DNA from: an uncultured Saprospiraceae bacterium
GTDB lineage: Bacteria > Bacteroidota > Bacteroidia > Chitinophagales > Saprospiraceae
Reading direction: 5' to 3'
Assembly (NCBI GenBank): GCA_937872385.1
Contig: CALMSO010000042.1
Coordinates: forward strand, 1-44,521
Length of the DNA stretch: 44,521 nt
How positions within the stretch are numbered: position 1 is the stretch's first letter; every line of letters begins with the position of its first letter. Shown here in pieces: positions 24,545 to 34,700 of this stretch. Below the pieces are notes generated by a model, which saw only the letters and a list, made by a program, of their open reading frames with translations, was not told the DNA's origin and did no database searches. A program made the position numbers and the translations under genes.

Positions 24545-25330
24545 ATGCCCGAACTACCCGAAGTCAACACTTTTCAGCGTTATTTTGACCAAACGACGCT
24601 CCACCGCCCCATCGCGGAAGTGGAGGTACACGATGACAAAATTATTCGCAATCTCAGCGGTAGTGATTTTGCCGGACGGCTGCGCGGGCGCACGTTTATT
24701 AGCTCTTGGCGTCAAGGAAAATACCTTTTTGGCGACCTCGACAATGGGCATTCGGTGCTGCTGCATTTTGGCATGACTGGCGACATTCGTTATTACAATG
24801 ACCCTGCCGACCGGCCCCGCCACGAGCGTTTTTCCTTCTGCTTTGACGATGGTTTTCGGCTTGGCTTTGACGACCCGCGCAAGTTTGCCAAAATCCGCTA
24901 CCTCGAAGACCGCGCCGCCTACATTGCCGAAATTGGACTGGGACCCGATGCCTTGCGTATCAGCGAAAGCGCGTTCTTGCAACTTGCACAAAGTCGTAAA
25001 ACGACGTTGAAAGGTTTTTTGCTCAACCAGCGCTACTTAGCCGGAGTCGGCAATCTTTATGCCGATGAAATCTGCTACCAGACGCGCATTCACCCGGCCT
25101 CAGTGGTTGCCCATATTCCAACGGAATTATTACAAGAAGTCTTTCGCGCCATGCAGTCCATCCTGCAATTTGCTATCGAAAAGGAGGCTTATTATAAAGA
25201 TTATCCTGACGACTGGCTCTGGAAATGGCGCCATGCTGAGGCCATTGCACCCGACGGCTCGCCCGTGCAACGTGCTAAAATAGCCGGTAGAACTACTTTT
25301 TTCTTTACCAACTGGCAACGAAAGTTTTGA
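24545..25330 (+). CDS. Fpg/Nei-family DNA glycosylase lacking the zinc-finger cysteines
   Basis: The 261-residue protein begins MPELPEV, with the catalytic Pro2 and Glu3 of the family, and has Lys59 in QGKYLFGDL. The helix-two-turn-helix region reads LAGVGNLYADEICYQTRIHP. It excises oxidised bases and cleaves the abasic site. The C-terminal finger keeps IAGRTT with the essential Arg249, but the four zinc-binding cysteines are gone: the usual FCPxCQ is FFTNWQ. This is a zincless finger, as in NEIL1 and some bacterial relatives. It is therefore not a standard MutM, and substrate preference may be closer to Nei. It stands alone on the plus strand. Confidence 0.9.
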   Translation: MPELPEVNTFQRYFDQTTLHRPIAEVEVHDDKIIRNLSGSDFAGRLRGRTFISSWRQGKYLFGDLDNGHSVLLHFGMTGDIRYYNDPADRPRHERFSFCFDDGFRLGFDDPRKFAKIRYLEDRAAYIAEIGLGPDALRISESAFLQLAQSRKTTLKGFLLNQRYLAGVGNLYADEICYQTRIHPASVVAHIPTELLQEVFRAMQSILQFAIEKEAYYKDYPDDWLWKWRHAEAIAPDGSPVQRAKIAGRTTFFFTNWQRKF

Positions 25331-25430
25331 TGCGCATTGTAATAAGCAATCGTTGGCTGCATAATAATACCTTTCCTATTAAAATAACATCATAAGTACC
25401 CGGATATAATTATACCCCTCCCCAAATAAC

Positions 25431-25460
25431 ATTAACAAAACAACCATGTCCCATTGCTTA
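25431..25460 (+). repeat. Interspersed 30-bp intergenic repeat, copy 1
   Basis: This stretch matches 40462-40492 at 27 of 31 aligned positions with a one-base gap. Both begin ATTAACAAAA and end CCCATTGCTTA. It ends 39 bp before the PNPOx-like gene. Confidence 0.7.
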
Positions 25461-25499
25461 ATATTTCCATCATCATAATAATAAATCCCTGAACGCTGC

Positions 25500-26102
25500 A
25501 TGGAACGGTTTCACACCCTGCTCGATTTTTCTGAGACCTGCTGGCGCTTGCTGGTGAATGGTGCGGTGAAGCGCCGCGACCCTTTCGGCACCCCCGTAAT
25601 CGGCACTTATGATGGTACGCAAGCCCAACTACGCACCGTGGTGCTGCGCAAAGCCGATATGCAGCAGCGCACGCTTTGGTTCTACTCCGACTGGCGGGCA
25701 GCCAAAATGGCACACTTACAGGAAGAGTTTGCCCAATTGAGTTGCCTTTTTTATCATCCACGCAAGCAAGTACAGGTGCGCTTAGCCGGGCAGGTACAAC
25801 TACACCACAAGGACGAAATCGCGCGCGCCTGCTGGCAGCAAGTGCCCGTACGCAGCCGCAAGAGTTATGCCGCCGTACTTCCGCCCGGAACGCCAACGTC
25901 CGCTTGCACCGAAGGACTGCCCGAGGGCTGGCACCCAGAGATGGACATAGCCGCCACGGAGTCTGCTTTTGCCCATTTTGCCGTTATTGTGTGCTATGTG
26001 GACTGGATGGACTGCCTGCATTTGCATCCGGAAGGGCATCAGCGAGCGCGTTTCGAGTGGTCGGCCGAAGGCCGATTGCAGGCGCAGTGGCTAATTCCGT
26101 AG
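25500..26102 (+). CDS. PNPOx-like FMN-binding flavoprotein (Alr4036 type)
   Basis: The 200-residue protein resembles the pyridoxamine-5'-phosphate oxidase split-barrel fold: DPFGTPVIGTYDGTQAQLRTVVLRKAD (in part the FMN-binding strand) and TLWFYSDWRAAKMAHLQ, then LSCLFYHPRKQVQVRLAGQV. The C-terminal half, with RSRKSYAAVLPPGTP, is of the Alr4036 type, not the biosynthetic PdxH type, so pyridoxal synthesis is not implied. It probably binds FMN in the cytoplasm. No clear operon partner: the next gene starts 231 bp downstream. Confidence 0.85.
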   Translation: MERFHTLLDFSETCWRLLVNGAVKRRDPFGTPVIGTYDGTQAQLRTVVLRKADMQQRTLWFYSDWRAAKMAHLQEEFAQLSCLFYHPRKQVQVRLAGQVQLHHKDEIARACWQQVPVRSRKSYAAVLPPGTPTSACTEGLPEGWHPEMDIAATESAFAHFAVIVCYVDWMDCLHLHPEGHQRARFEWSAEGRLQAQWLIP

Positions 26103-26332
26103 CCTGCGGACTGCTTTTTTCAGATATACCCAAAAGGCAGCGCTCTTTGTCACTTATTTTCAGCGTTTTCATATTAAAACTTCCTGATTTTTGTAATTTT
26201 AGCGTTTGCTTTTTGCATAAAAAATCGGACATTAGCGGGTCAGAAGCAGGAAGCACAGGGTCAGGCAGTTCAGACAATGCCCCGATAACCGCGTACCGTC
26301 AGTTGGTTCTGAACGTAAGTCAGCATTGTGAA

Positions 26333-27466
26333 ATGACAGAAAAAACCGTTTTCGCCAAACGCGATACCTACCAACCATTGTTATCCTTTGAGCTGACAAC
26401 CTCAATGGATAATGATTTGCCTGTCTATATAACCGGCAATTTCAACAATTGGAATACCGCCGACCCCGCCTGCCTGTTCACCAAAATAGCACCGGGGCAT
26501 TACAAGCTGGAATTTGCAACACCCGACCAGCTCCCTGAGGTGCTCGAATACAAATACACCCGCGGTAGCTGGGACAATGTAGAACTCGATAAATACGGCA
26601 ATGAAGCTACCAATCGGCGCGTACAGCCAGAGCAAGCGCTCATCAGGGATAGGGTGCCGCGTTGGCGACAAGCCGGCCGCAACTACCACCCCGACTTCCT
26701 GCCCGAAATCCTGATTATCAATGAGCAGTTCGAAATTCCGCAGCTCATCAAAACCCGCCGCATCGCTGCCTTGTTGCCATACAATTATCACCAAAGTGAG
26801 CGCCGCTACCCGGTCTTGTATTTGCAAGATGGACAAAATCTTTTCGATCAATTTGCGCCTTTCGGCAACTGGGGATTGGATAAACGATTGGCTATCCTCG
26901 CCGAAATGGGGCTGGGTGACCTCATCATCATCGCTATTGACCACGCTGAAAAAGAGCGTATTGCAGAATTTACGCCCTCCCTCCAGACCAAATTGGGCAA
27001 AGGCGAAGGCAAAAAATACGTGCGCTTCTTGGCCGATACCCTGAAACCCTACGTGGACAAGCACTTCCGTACCATGCCTGAGCGCGAATACACCGGCATC
27101 GGGGGTAGCTCCATGGGCGGGCTGATTACGATTTACGCAGGTTTTATGTACCCGGAGGTGTATAGCAAACTAATGGTTTTCTCGCCTTCGCTTTGGGTAG
27201 CGCCCAACATTCATTTTCAAATTCTAAACTTTGATGACGCCGCACCATTAGATATTTATTTGTATGGCGGCAATCAGGAAAGTGCCTACATGGTGCCCAA
27301 TCTTGAGCGTTTTAAGCATACATTAGAACAAAGAGGCGCTGAAGCCAATATACAATTTCATCTTTCGATTGATCCGCAGGGAAAGCACAACGAAGCGCGC
27401 TGGGGCGAAGAGTTTCCAAAAGCCGTCGAGTGGCTGTTTTTCAATAATGGATCCCCAAAAACATGA
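26333..27466 (+). CDS. Esterase with N-terminal carbohydrate-binding-like domain
   Basis: Start is set at ATG 26333 (377 residues); the open frame extends upstream over another gene and is not coding there. The first 100 residues form a CBM48-like beta domain with VYITGNFNNWN and LEYKYTRGSWDNVE. The rest is a PF00756 esterase: YPVLYLQDGQNLFD, the nucleophile in GIGGSSMGGL and a late histidine in PQGKHNEARW. There is no signal peptide. Enterochelin-esterase-like Fes proteins and glycogen-linked hydrolases share this layout; with no siderophore genes near, the substrate is open. It is followed six bases later by the aminopeptidase gene, so the two are co-transcribed. Confidence 0.87.
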   Translation: MTEKTVFAKRDTYQPLLSFELTTSMDNDLPVYITGNFNNWNTADPACLFTKIAPGHYKLEFATPDQLPEVLEYKYTRGSWDNVELDKYGNEATNRRVQPEQALIRDRVPRWRQAGRNYHPDFLPEILIINEQFEIPQLIKTRRIAALLPYNYHQSERRYPVLYLQDGQNLFDQFAPFGNWGLDKRLAILAEMGLGDLIIIAIDHAEKERIAEFTPSLQTKLGKGEGKKYVRFLADTLKPYVDKHFRTMPEREYTGIGGSSMGGLITIYAGFMYPEVYSKLMVFSPSLWVAPNIHFQILNFDDAAPLDIYLYGGNQESAYMVPNLERFKHTLEQRGAEANIQFHLSIDPQGKHNEARWGEEFPKAVEWLFFNNGSPKT

Positions 27467-27472
27467 TATGAT

Positions 27473-28972
27473 ATGAACGTCACTATTGTCCATACATTAG
27501 AAGCACTACAAGAAGAAGCTTTAGTCATACCCATTAGTGGCAACGGAGTGCAAGCTGCAGCGCTCCAGTCTGTGGCGGCGGCTATTGGGGTGTCGGTAAC
27601 TATTTTACAACAGGATTTTAAGGGCGAAGTGGGTGAAATACACACCATTTATTTCCAGCAACGGCGCATTTATTTGTTGGGGCTGGGGCCTAAACCCGCT
27701 TTCGCCGAGGTGCAAAAAGCTTTTCGGACATTTGCCTACAAACTGCGCCAAAAACTTTCGCCTCGTATCGGGGTCAGCTTTTTGCACGAAAACCTGCACG
27801 GCGAGACAGCCATTTGGGTGGAAGCTGCGGTCAATGGGTTGCTCCTTGGTTCCTATCAATTGGGGCGCTTCAAAACCAATACCCCCGAACGACATCCCTT
27901 TGAACATGCCGAAGCCGCTCTGCAAATCGGTATAGCCGAAAGCCAAAGCGCTGCCGCGGCCCACGCCGCCCACCGAGCTGCCATCATGGCTGATACCCAA
28001 ATGCGCATCCTTGACCTCGTAAATGCCCCTGCCAACAAGAAAACGCCGACCGACCTCGCCAACTGGGCCATCGCCTCTGGCAAAAAATATAGCTACCGCG
28101 TGGACGCTTGGAGCCAAGCAGAAATAACCGCCAAAGGTTTGCACGCCTTATTGGCTGTGAGCCAAGGGAGCGATGAGCCGCCGGCATTTATCATCATGGA
28201 ATATGTGCCTGAAGGCAAACCCTTGCAAAAAATCGGATTGGTGGGCAAAGGTGTCACTTTCGACACCGGCGGCTTGTCTATTAAGCCTTCTGCTAATATG
28301 CACCTGATGAAAAGCGACATGGGCGGAGCTGCCGCTGTATTTGGTGCTATGGAGGTCATAGCCAGAACCCGCCCTCCATTTCACGTCATTGGCATTGTGC
28401 CAGCTACCGAAAACACCGTAGATGCCCGCTCGGTCAAACCCAGCGACGTCATTGGGTCTTACAGCGGCAAAACCATTGAAATTATTGATACCGACGCCGA
28501 AGGTCGCCTCATTCTTGCCGATGGTTTATCTTACATGGTGCGCCATTTTCAGCCAGATGTACTTATCAATCTGGCGACGCTCACCGGCAGTACCGTGCGG
28601 GCGCTGGGCTATCAGGCGGCAGGCTTGTTTTGCAATAACGACCGATTGGCCGAGCAACTCTCTCGCACCGGCGAGCACACTGGCGAGCGGATGTGGCGCT
28701 TCCCAATTTGGGATGCCTACAAGGACGATATCAAATCGGATGTGGCCGATGTGCGCAATCTGAGTGGTAAACCCGTGGCCGGAGGCATCAGCGCCGCCAA
28801 ATTCCTCGAAGTTTTTATTGATGAACACACGACTTGGGCGCATCTCGACATTGCTGGGGTGGCATTCACCGATTCCGAATTTTCGGCACAAAAAAGTGCG
28901 ACGGGCTACGGCGTGAGGCTACTGACCGATTTTCTGGAAACATTGAAAGCAGAGCAAGAAGCAACAAATTGA
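27473..28972 (+). CDS. pepA: Leucyl aminopeptidase, M17 family
   Basis: The 499-residue cytoplasmic peptidase removes N-terminal residues using two metal ions. All metal and catalytic residues of the family are present at the right spacing: Lys259, Asp264, Lys271, Asp282, Asp341, Glu343 and Arg345, with the signature DTDAEGRLILADGL. The N-terminal domain (to about residue 170) is more variable. It starts six bases after the esterase gene. The family is certain; the symbol is used in the general sense of M17 aminopeptidase. Confidence 0.94.
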   Translation: MNVTIVHTLEALQEEALVIPISGNGVQAAALQSVAAAIGVSVTILQQDFKGEVGEIHTIYFQQRRIYLLGLGPKPAFAEVQKAFRTFAYKLRQKLSPRIGVSFLHENLHGETAIWVEAAVNGLLLGSYQLGRFKTNTPERHPFEHAEAALQIGIAESQSAAAAHAAHRAAIMADTQMRILDLVNAPANKKTPTDLANWAIASGKKYSYRVDAWSQAEITAKGLHALLAVSQGSDEPPAFIIMEYVPEGKPLQKIGLVGKGVTFDTGGLSIKPSANMHLMKSDMGGAAAVFGAMEVIARTRPPFHVIGIVPATENTVDARSVKPSDVIGSYSGKTIEIIDTDAEGRLILADGLSYMVRHFQPDVLINLATLTGSTVRALGYQAAGLFCNNDRLAEQLSRTGEHTGERMWRFPIWDAYKDDIKSDVADVRNLSGKPVAGGISAAKFLEVFIDEHTTWAHLDIAGVAFTDSEFSAQKSATGYGVRLLTDFLETLKAEQEATN

Positions 28973-28996
28973 TAATAAATGGTTTTTTTTTGCAAA

Positions 28997-29013
28997 ATAT
29001 TGACAATCAATAT
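28997..29013. promoter_or_regulatory. Inverted repeat upstream of the ATP-grasp gene
   Basis: ATATTG (28997-29002) and CAATAT (29008-29013) flank a five-base spacer. It follows a nine-base T-run after the aminopeptidase gene and precedes the ATP-grasp gene by 73 bp. It could be an operator or part of a terminator. Confidence 0.35.
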
Positions 29014-29045
29014 AATAGCCTATTGTGAATTTTTATAATAAAACG

Positions 29046-29062
29046 AAAAACAGGTAACAAAA
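29046..29062 (+). repeat. 17-bp intergenic repeat AAAAACAGGTAACAAAA, copy 2
   Basis: Identical to 15639-15655. It ends 24 bp before the ATP-grasp start codon. Confidence 0.6.
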
Positions 29063-29086
29063 AGCACTATAAAATCCAGACTCCCT

Positions 29087-30304
29087 ATGTCGCACCAGCC
29101 AATGACCTTTTTCCTGATTGCCACCTTTTTCAAAGGCGTAGAATTCATTCGCGCCTGCAAAGCTGCTGGCAACACCGTATTGGTACTTACCAAAAAAGAA
29201 CTCGAACATGACCCCTGGCCCCGCGAGTCCATTGACGAAATGTTTTATGTTGAACATGATGCCAATACGCCGGAAAACTTTCAGCATATTGCCGCAGGAA
29301 TGGCTTATGTGATGCGCAGCCGCAAAATTGACCGCATCGTAGCGCTCGATGATTTTGATGTAGAAAAAGGTGCTTTCTTGCGCGAGGAGTTTCGCATTGC
29401 AGGCATGGGACAAACCACAGCCCGGCACTTCCGCGATAAATTAGCCATGCGCATTAAAGCCGCCGAAGCGGGCATCCCGGTGCCACCTTTCAGTGCCGTG
29501 TTCAATGATGAGGAAGTGCATAATTACACGCAGCGCGTAGCGCCCCCCTGGGTGCTGAAGCCGCGTACGGAGGCCTCGGCCATTGGTATTCGCAAGGTGC
29601 ATTCTGCCGAAGACTTGTGGAATATTTTGGGACAGCTAGGATCGGAACGGCACAATTTTCTGATTGAGCAATTCAAACCCGGCGACGTGTATCACGCTGA
29701 TTCACTCACCATTGACGGGGAGGTTATTTTCTGTCGCGTATCGAAATACGTCAATACCCCAATGGAAGTGGCGCACGGCGGCGGTATTTTCCGGTCGGTC
29801 ACAGTAGAATTTGGCGGCGAAGAAGAAAACGCTGTACAAGCCCTGAACACCGCAGTAAAAAAAGCTTTTGGTTTGCAATTTAGTGCTTCCCACACCGAGT
29901 TTATCCGTTCGAAAGAAGATGGGCAATACTACTTTCTCGAAACCTCTTCGCGCGTGGGTGGGGCACATATTGCCGATATGGTAGAGGCTTCCTCAGGTAT
30001 CAATCTTTGGGCGGAATGGGCCAACATCGAAAATGCTAAAGCAAAAGGCATTACTTATCAATTGCCGCCAGTGCGCAATGACCATGTGGGCATTATTGTA
30101 TCATTGGCGCGCTTCCAGCACCCCGACGATAGCAGTTTCCATGACCCGGAAGTCGTCTGGCGCTTGCGCAAAGATCACCACATCGGCATGATTGTGCGGG
30201 CCAGCACCCGGCAGCGGGTATTGGAGCTCTTAGAAGCTTACGCGCAACGCATTGCACAAGACTTTCACGCAGCGGCTCCGCCGAAGGATAAGGCCACGCA
30301 TTGA
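29087..30304 (+). CDS. ATP-grasp carboxylate-amine ligase-like protein
   Basis: The 405-residue protein has an N-terminal Rossmann-like pre-ATP-grasp domain (MTFFLIATFFKGVEFIRACKAAG), a central hinge with FRDKLAMRIKAAEAGIPVPPF, and the ATP-grasp core with PWVLKPRTEASAIGIRKV and NFLIEQFKPGDVYHADSLTI. The metal-binding end reads FLETSSRVGGAHIADMV. It should join a carboxylate to an amine through an acyl phosphate. The substrate is unknown. Start 29087 or 29105 (MTFFLIA) are both possible. It stands alone. Confidence 0.85.
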   Translation: MSHQPMTFFLIATFFKGVEFIRACKAAGNTVLVLTKKELEHDPWPRESIDEMFYVEHDANTPENFQHIAAGMAYVMRSRKIDRIVALDDFDVEKGAFLREEFRIAGMGQTTARHFRDKLAMRIKAAEAGIPVPPFSAVFNDEEVHNYTQRVAPPWVLKPRTEASAIGIRKVHSAEDLWNILGQLGSERHNFLIEQFKPGDVYHADSLTIDGEVIFCRVSKYVNTPMEVAHGGGIFRSVTVEFGGEEENAVQALNTAVKKAFGLQFSASHTEFIRSKEDGQYYFLETSSRVGGAHIADMVEASSGINLWAEWANIENAKAKGITYQLPPVRNDHVGIIVSLARFQHPDDSSFHDPEVVWRLRKDHHIGMIVRASTRQRVLELLEAYAQRIAQDFHAAAPPKDKATH

Positions 30305-30433
30305 TGCCGTTTTCAATTAGGAACGAAGCATGCCTGTTTAGGCAATGGGTGATAGGTCGTGACAGCAGTCTAATGTCTATTGTCTATCGTCTAATACCGA
30401 TTTCAATTAAACGTGACGTGTTTTTTTGGGTTT

Positions 30434-30492
30434 AAAATTCTGATTTTCAACACTTTAAAAATCGAAAATCGGACTTCGTAAACCGTAAATAG
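30434..30492. repeat. Mosaic of intergenic repeats after the ATP-grasp gene
   Basis: The 214-bp gap 30305-30518 has no gene. 30465-30492, read in reverse complement, matches 42894-42921 at 25 of 28 positions. 30434-30452 in reverse complement matches 15604-15622 at 17 of 19. A TCTATTGTCTATCGTCTAAT stretch lies at about 30373-30395, similar to the TCTATTATCTAAAATCTG near 3477. Confidence 0.65.
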
Positions 30493-30518
30493 TATAAAAT
30501 CTGGCAGTTGAAATAACA

Positions 30519-31571
30519 TTAAATAGAAATCCGTACCGACAAATTGTGCGTACCATTCCAGATGCGTGTTTGGCGATAAGCATAATCAATGCCCAAACGC
30601 GTATTTTTCTTGTCGCGGCTCAATGGCATTTCCACCGAAGCGCCCGCGCTCAATCCGCTATAAATCGAGGCTTCGATGTCGTTTTGCACGTCTAATTCGT
30701 AGCGATAAGCCGCACGCAGCATAAATAGCTCGCTGAGCCCATATTCCAAACCTACGCCGATTTCATCGCGGGAAAAAGAATTGGCTGTGAAATTGCCTAC
30801 TGCCGTCAGGCGATTTTTATCATCGAATAAAAAATCGTAAGATAAGCCGATATTCAGCATGGACGGCAACTCAAAACTGGCAGCCCGCTGATCGTAGGTC
30901 AATTCATAATTGCCGCGCCCTGGGCGAGGTGCTTGCAAGGATAAACCCTCGCCGCCATAGGTCATGCGTGAGCCTACATTGCGCAGCGAAATGCCGAATT
31001 TGAAATTGTCTTGCTCGCCGGTTACGTACTGCACCCCTGCATCTATGGCAAAGCCAAAGGCGCTTACATCGGCAATAGACTGGGAAACACCGCGCAAGGT
31101 AATGCCCACCGACACCTTGTTTTCAAAGGTATTGGCGTAAGAAAAGCCGATATTGAAAAAACTCGGCGAAAAGGTAGCACCGGTGCCCTCGGGCTGGTCG
31201 GCGGTGGTCACGCGAATATCCCCAAAATCAAGCGCCATAATGCTCAGGCCAAACACTCCATTTTGACCTACACGCTGCCCCAGCCCGAAAGCGTTGGTAC
31301 GAATATCGGTGCCTTGCAAATAGAGGCTGTGCCCCATCAGTACTTCGGTTTTGCCGGCAATGCGCGCCAGCCCCGCCACATTTAGTTGCAAGGCTTCTAC
31401 TCCCATAATATTAGCCGTAGTAAGTGTATGCAATCCTGCACTGCGCGCCCAAGGATTCATCAGCAATTCGTAAGCTCCAGCCTCGCCTTGTCGGTCGGGG
31501 TTGCCCGCAAAAGCATTATTCAGGAGCAACAACAACCCAATTATAAAAAACGGGCGTAGAAATTGTTTCAT
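30519..31571 (-). CDS. PorV/PorQ-family outer-membrane beta-barrel
   Basis: Start is set at ATG 31571, giving a clean signal peptide MKQFLRPFFIIGLLLLLNNA and 350 residues. The mature protein has the family opening GEAGAYELLMNPWARSAG, then LQLNVAGLARI and about 14 amphipathic strands ending in NLSVRISI. PorV/PorQ proteins are barrel partners of the type IX secretion system; PorV shuttles cargo from the translocon to the attachment complex. It is encoded directly downstream of a giant surface protein and a large TonB receptor on the same strand. A dedicated partner for that giant protein is likely, not the general PorV. Confidence 0.82.
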   Translation of the reverse strand: MKQFLRPFFIIGLLLLLNNAFAGNPDRQGEAGAYELLMNPWARSAGLHTLTTANIMGVEALQLNVAGLARIAGKTEVLMGHSLYLQGTDIRTNAFGLGQRVGQNGVFGLSIMALDFGDIRVTTADQPEGTGATFSPSFFNIGFSYANTFENKVSVGITLRGVSQSIADVSAFGFAIDAGVQYVTGEQDNFKFGISLRNVGSRMTYGGEGLSLQAPRPGRGNYELTYDQRAASFELPSMLNIGLSYDFLFDDKNRLTAVGNFTANSFSRDEIGVGLEYGLSELFMLRAAYRYELDVQNDIEASIYSGLSAGASVEMPLSRDKKNTRLGIDYAYRQTRIWNGTHNLSVRISI

Positions 31572-31590
31572 ATTATGAAAATTTACCAAC

Positions 31591-31621
31591 CTGCGCGCCC
31601 GACGCGAAACCGGCCGCGCAG
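31591..31621. other. GC-rich inverted repeat upstream of the PorV-like gene
   Basis: CTGCGCG (31591-31597) pairs with CGCGCAG (31615-31621). It lies between the giant-protein stop and the PorV-like start. No U-run follows, so it may be a processing or attenuation hairpin. Confidence 0.45.
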
Positions 31622-31727
31622 ATTGAATTGAATGTTTATAATGATGTCTTTTGTATCTCTTTGATAATCAGCTAATTTTACAGACAAAAAGAGGCGATTT
31701 ACCAATTACAAAACTTCGCAAATCACA

Positions 31728-34700
31728 TTACAAACCAGAAGGATCGAACTTCCGATTGATACCAAACCATTTGAGCGTGCGCTCGCCCAGCCCGTCGGCG
31801 CTTACATGAATGAGATACACCCCGCTGGCAATAGGAATGCCCTTGTTGTTGCGCAAGTCCCATTCTAAGTCAGGTAAAATCTGCGTTTGCTCGATGCCTC
31901 GGTTGCCGCCTCGCGGTATGCGCCCCTGCTCGTCGCGGGTGTATTGCCGGATGAACTTGCCATCTAACGAATAGATTGTCACCACGCACTTCGGCGGCAG
32001 GTTAGTAATTTTTACGATATTGACAAATTGCGATATTTCGTAATCTGAAAAACCGTAGTAAGGATTGGGCACCACGTTGATTTTATTGAGCGCTTCGTTG
32101 ATGCCCGCTTGGTCGAGTTCGCCAGCCTGGCGCCCGTCGAGGCGGAAGCGATAGGTCGGATAGCCATTGAAATCGCCCGTGCCTCTGTTCACCTGATAGG
32201 GGGTGTTGACGCGAAGTTTCACGACCACTTCTTCAGGTATCAGCCCGTTGGCATAAGAGCGCATTTGCTGATCTGGTAGGGTCATAATCAGTCCGGCCCA
32301 AGTAATATCCCGAATGCCCCGCCACTTATTGATGTTGGTCTGACGCAAGGTGTTGCGCAACTGGGCACAGCCATCATAGGGTTGTTTAGTTACATATACA
32401 AAATGCTGACCACCAGCATAGTACTGGAAAAGATTGGCAAAGGTACCAAAATTACCGTCGTTGATAAAAATCTGGTTGGTCGGATTGAACATCATGTCGC
32501 GGCCGGTGGGGCGGCTATCGTAAGCTTCTGGAAAACGTGACCCATCATAAATCGAATTTTCGCCAAAGAAAATATTGAGTCGCTCGCCGGTTTGGACATC
32601 AATAGCGTAGCCAGGGAACCAGCCCATACCTTCGCCGCCGTCTTCGGTATCAATGTCGGGCAGGCCATCGCCATTATTATCAAACTTGGTCACGCTGGGC
32701 GCAGCTCGCAGGTCGAAGCTGCGGCGATTGCCCTGCGTGGAGAAGCCCAACTGATCGTAGAAGCGATTGGCGGTTTCTATCACTACGCAGCGGCTCCAGA
32801 GGTCTTTATTCGGTGTGAATACAATATCCACATTATTCAAATCGGCTAAGCGCGCTTGCTGTCTTACAATATTGCTACCAGCAGCGTTGGTCCAAGCTGG
32901 CGTCAGGAAAGGTGCATCCTGTTCGTCCTGCGGGCGCCAGTTGGCAAGGTAGTAAGGTGCAAAATAACCAGAGCCAATGCTGGTAAGCGAGCGATTGGGG
33001 TCGAGCACCTGATCTAATTCGCCGTCGCCGGTGAGCACAAAGTTGAAGATTTTCTGGTCGAAAGCGCGCGGCCCCACCACGGCATCATCGGGGATACCCC
33101 TCAGCCAGGGTTCGGCATTAGCCCCGCGAGGGTATTCTTCGCGGAAGCCGATGGCGCCGTTAGTTGGGTCGGTGCTTGGGTTAGCGCCCGGTGCTGCTAC
33201 CTGTCCAATCGTCACAGAAAATCCGAATTGCTTGATAATCTGTTCATTGAGCCGCTCAATGGTATTTTCAGCAAAAATAACTGGGCTGTTGGGGTCGCTC
33301 AGGTTTTTTAACTGCCAGCGCACCTCTTGGTCGAGGGTCTGGTTGTTCATATTTTCATCGAAAAAAGTAAGTTCAAACTCGCCGTCCACTACATCGAGCG
33401 GATTAAACACTTGCACTTCAATAGGTGCTCGACCGGGGCGATAGGTAATTTCGCCGGTAAATTTATTTTGCAAAATGGCTTCGCGGGTTTCGTCCGAGAG
33501 GTCGAGAAAGTTACCACCATTGCCAATGCCGTCTATGCGTGTGACAATAGCTCCGTCGCCGTACATGGCATTCACTCGCCGATCTACGATTTTGCGCGGA
33601 ATGGCTGTGTAGAAAATATTTTCGCCATCGCCAATGTTCCTTCGTCCTTCAAGATAGGGTTGTCGCTGCCCTAATGACAGTTTCGGGTCGAAAGGTTCGT
33701 ACTCATTGAAAGCATAGGCAATAGCTGTGAAATAATATTTTTTGTGGTTGATGAGGCGCCGGTCATTACCGGTTGCAAACTGGTCTTCCCTGATGCGCAC
33801 CGTATGCCTAATGCCTTGGTCGGCACCGCTTACGCGCAAAGTAGGCACAAAGTATTCTATCCCAAGTGGGTTATCTACTGCCGTCCAGTTGTATATACTA
33901 GTAATACCGTTTTTGACGTCCACTTGGAAAATCAAGCGGGCTTTATCCGGGTCGTTGAGGTCAGAAATAGTCACACTGGGGTCTGCCAATTGATACAATT
34001 TATACCCTTCAAAGCGGTAGAGGCTATCATCAACCCCAGCCGGAATGCGCAGGCCTGGCTGGGCGTAGGCTTCAAAAGCGTTGTTGGAAGTAAGCGTATC
34101 GTTGGTCAGAATGGCAATCAACTCGCGGTCGAGTTCGATGAAGTCGAGATCCGGAGCATCCGGCCCGTCGGTCAGGCGGAAGCAGTTGTCAAAAAGAGCT
34201 TGTGCTACGTCATCGGCTTCTTGCAATTTGGCAATGCTGGGGCAGGGATACACCTGGTCGGGCACCCATACTACTCCTACGATCAACTCGTTGACGGCAC
34301 CGGGGTCGAGCCGGAAAGGCCCAGAGGCTTGAATGGTGCGGCGGTCGCCAGGGGGCAAACCTTCGGTACACATAGACCAGCCGTTGATGTCGTTGGGCGC
34401 TTCGGTGAAGGCGTATTTAATGCGCGGGCCAGGTTCTTGATAGGCATCGCCGCCGTACGTAAAGGGCGTGCCGTCGCGCCAGGAGCCAGATAAGTATCGG
34501 TAGTATTCAAGGGCGTTATTGGGGTCGGTGGTGCCGGGCAGCGGAGTGGGTGTCACACCGCCATTGTTATAATAGGTAAAAGAAGACATCCCGATTTCGT
34601 TGCCAAATTCGTCGAGGGGGCCTCGAAAGTAGTCCACGCCCAGTATCGGAATGCGCTCGCCGTAGGTAGGCACACCGCCAGGACAAATGGAACCGGTTTG

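Noticed and set aside
25676..26332. 5' extension of the esterase frame
   Set aside because: It overlaps the PNPOx-like gene in another frame, and the first residues that fit the family begin at 26333.
26402..27064. Minus-strand open frame of 220 codons
   Set aside because: It is antisense to the esterase gene with its GGSSMGG motif; no recognisable protein features.
33744..34493. Plus-strand open frame of 249 codons
   Set aside because: It lies wholly antisense to the giant surface protein gene, whose composition and domains are clear. No family features were seen.
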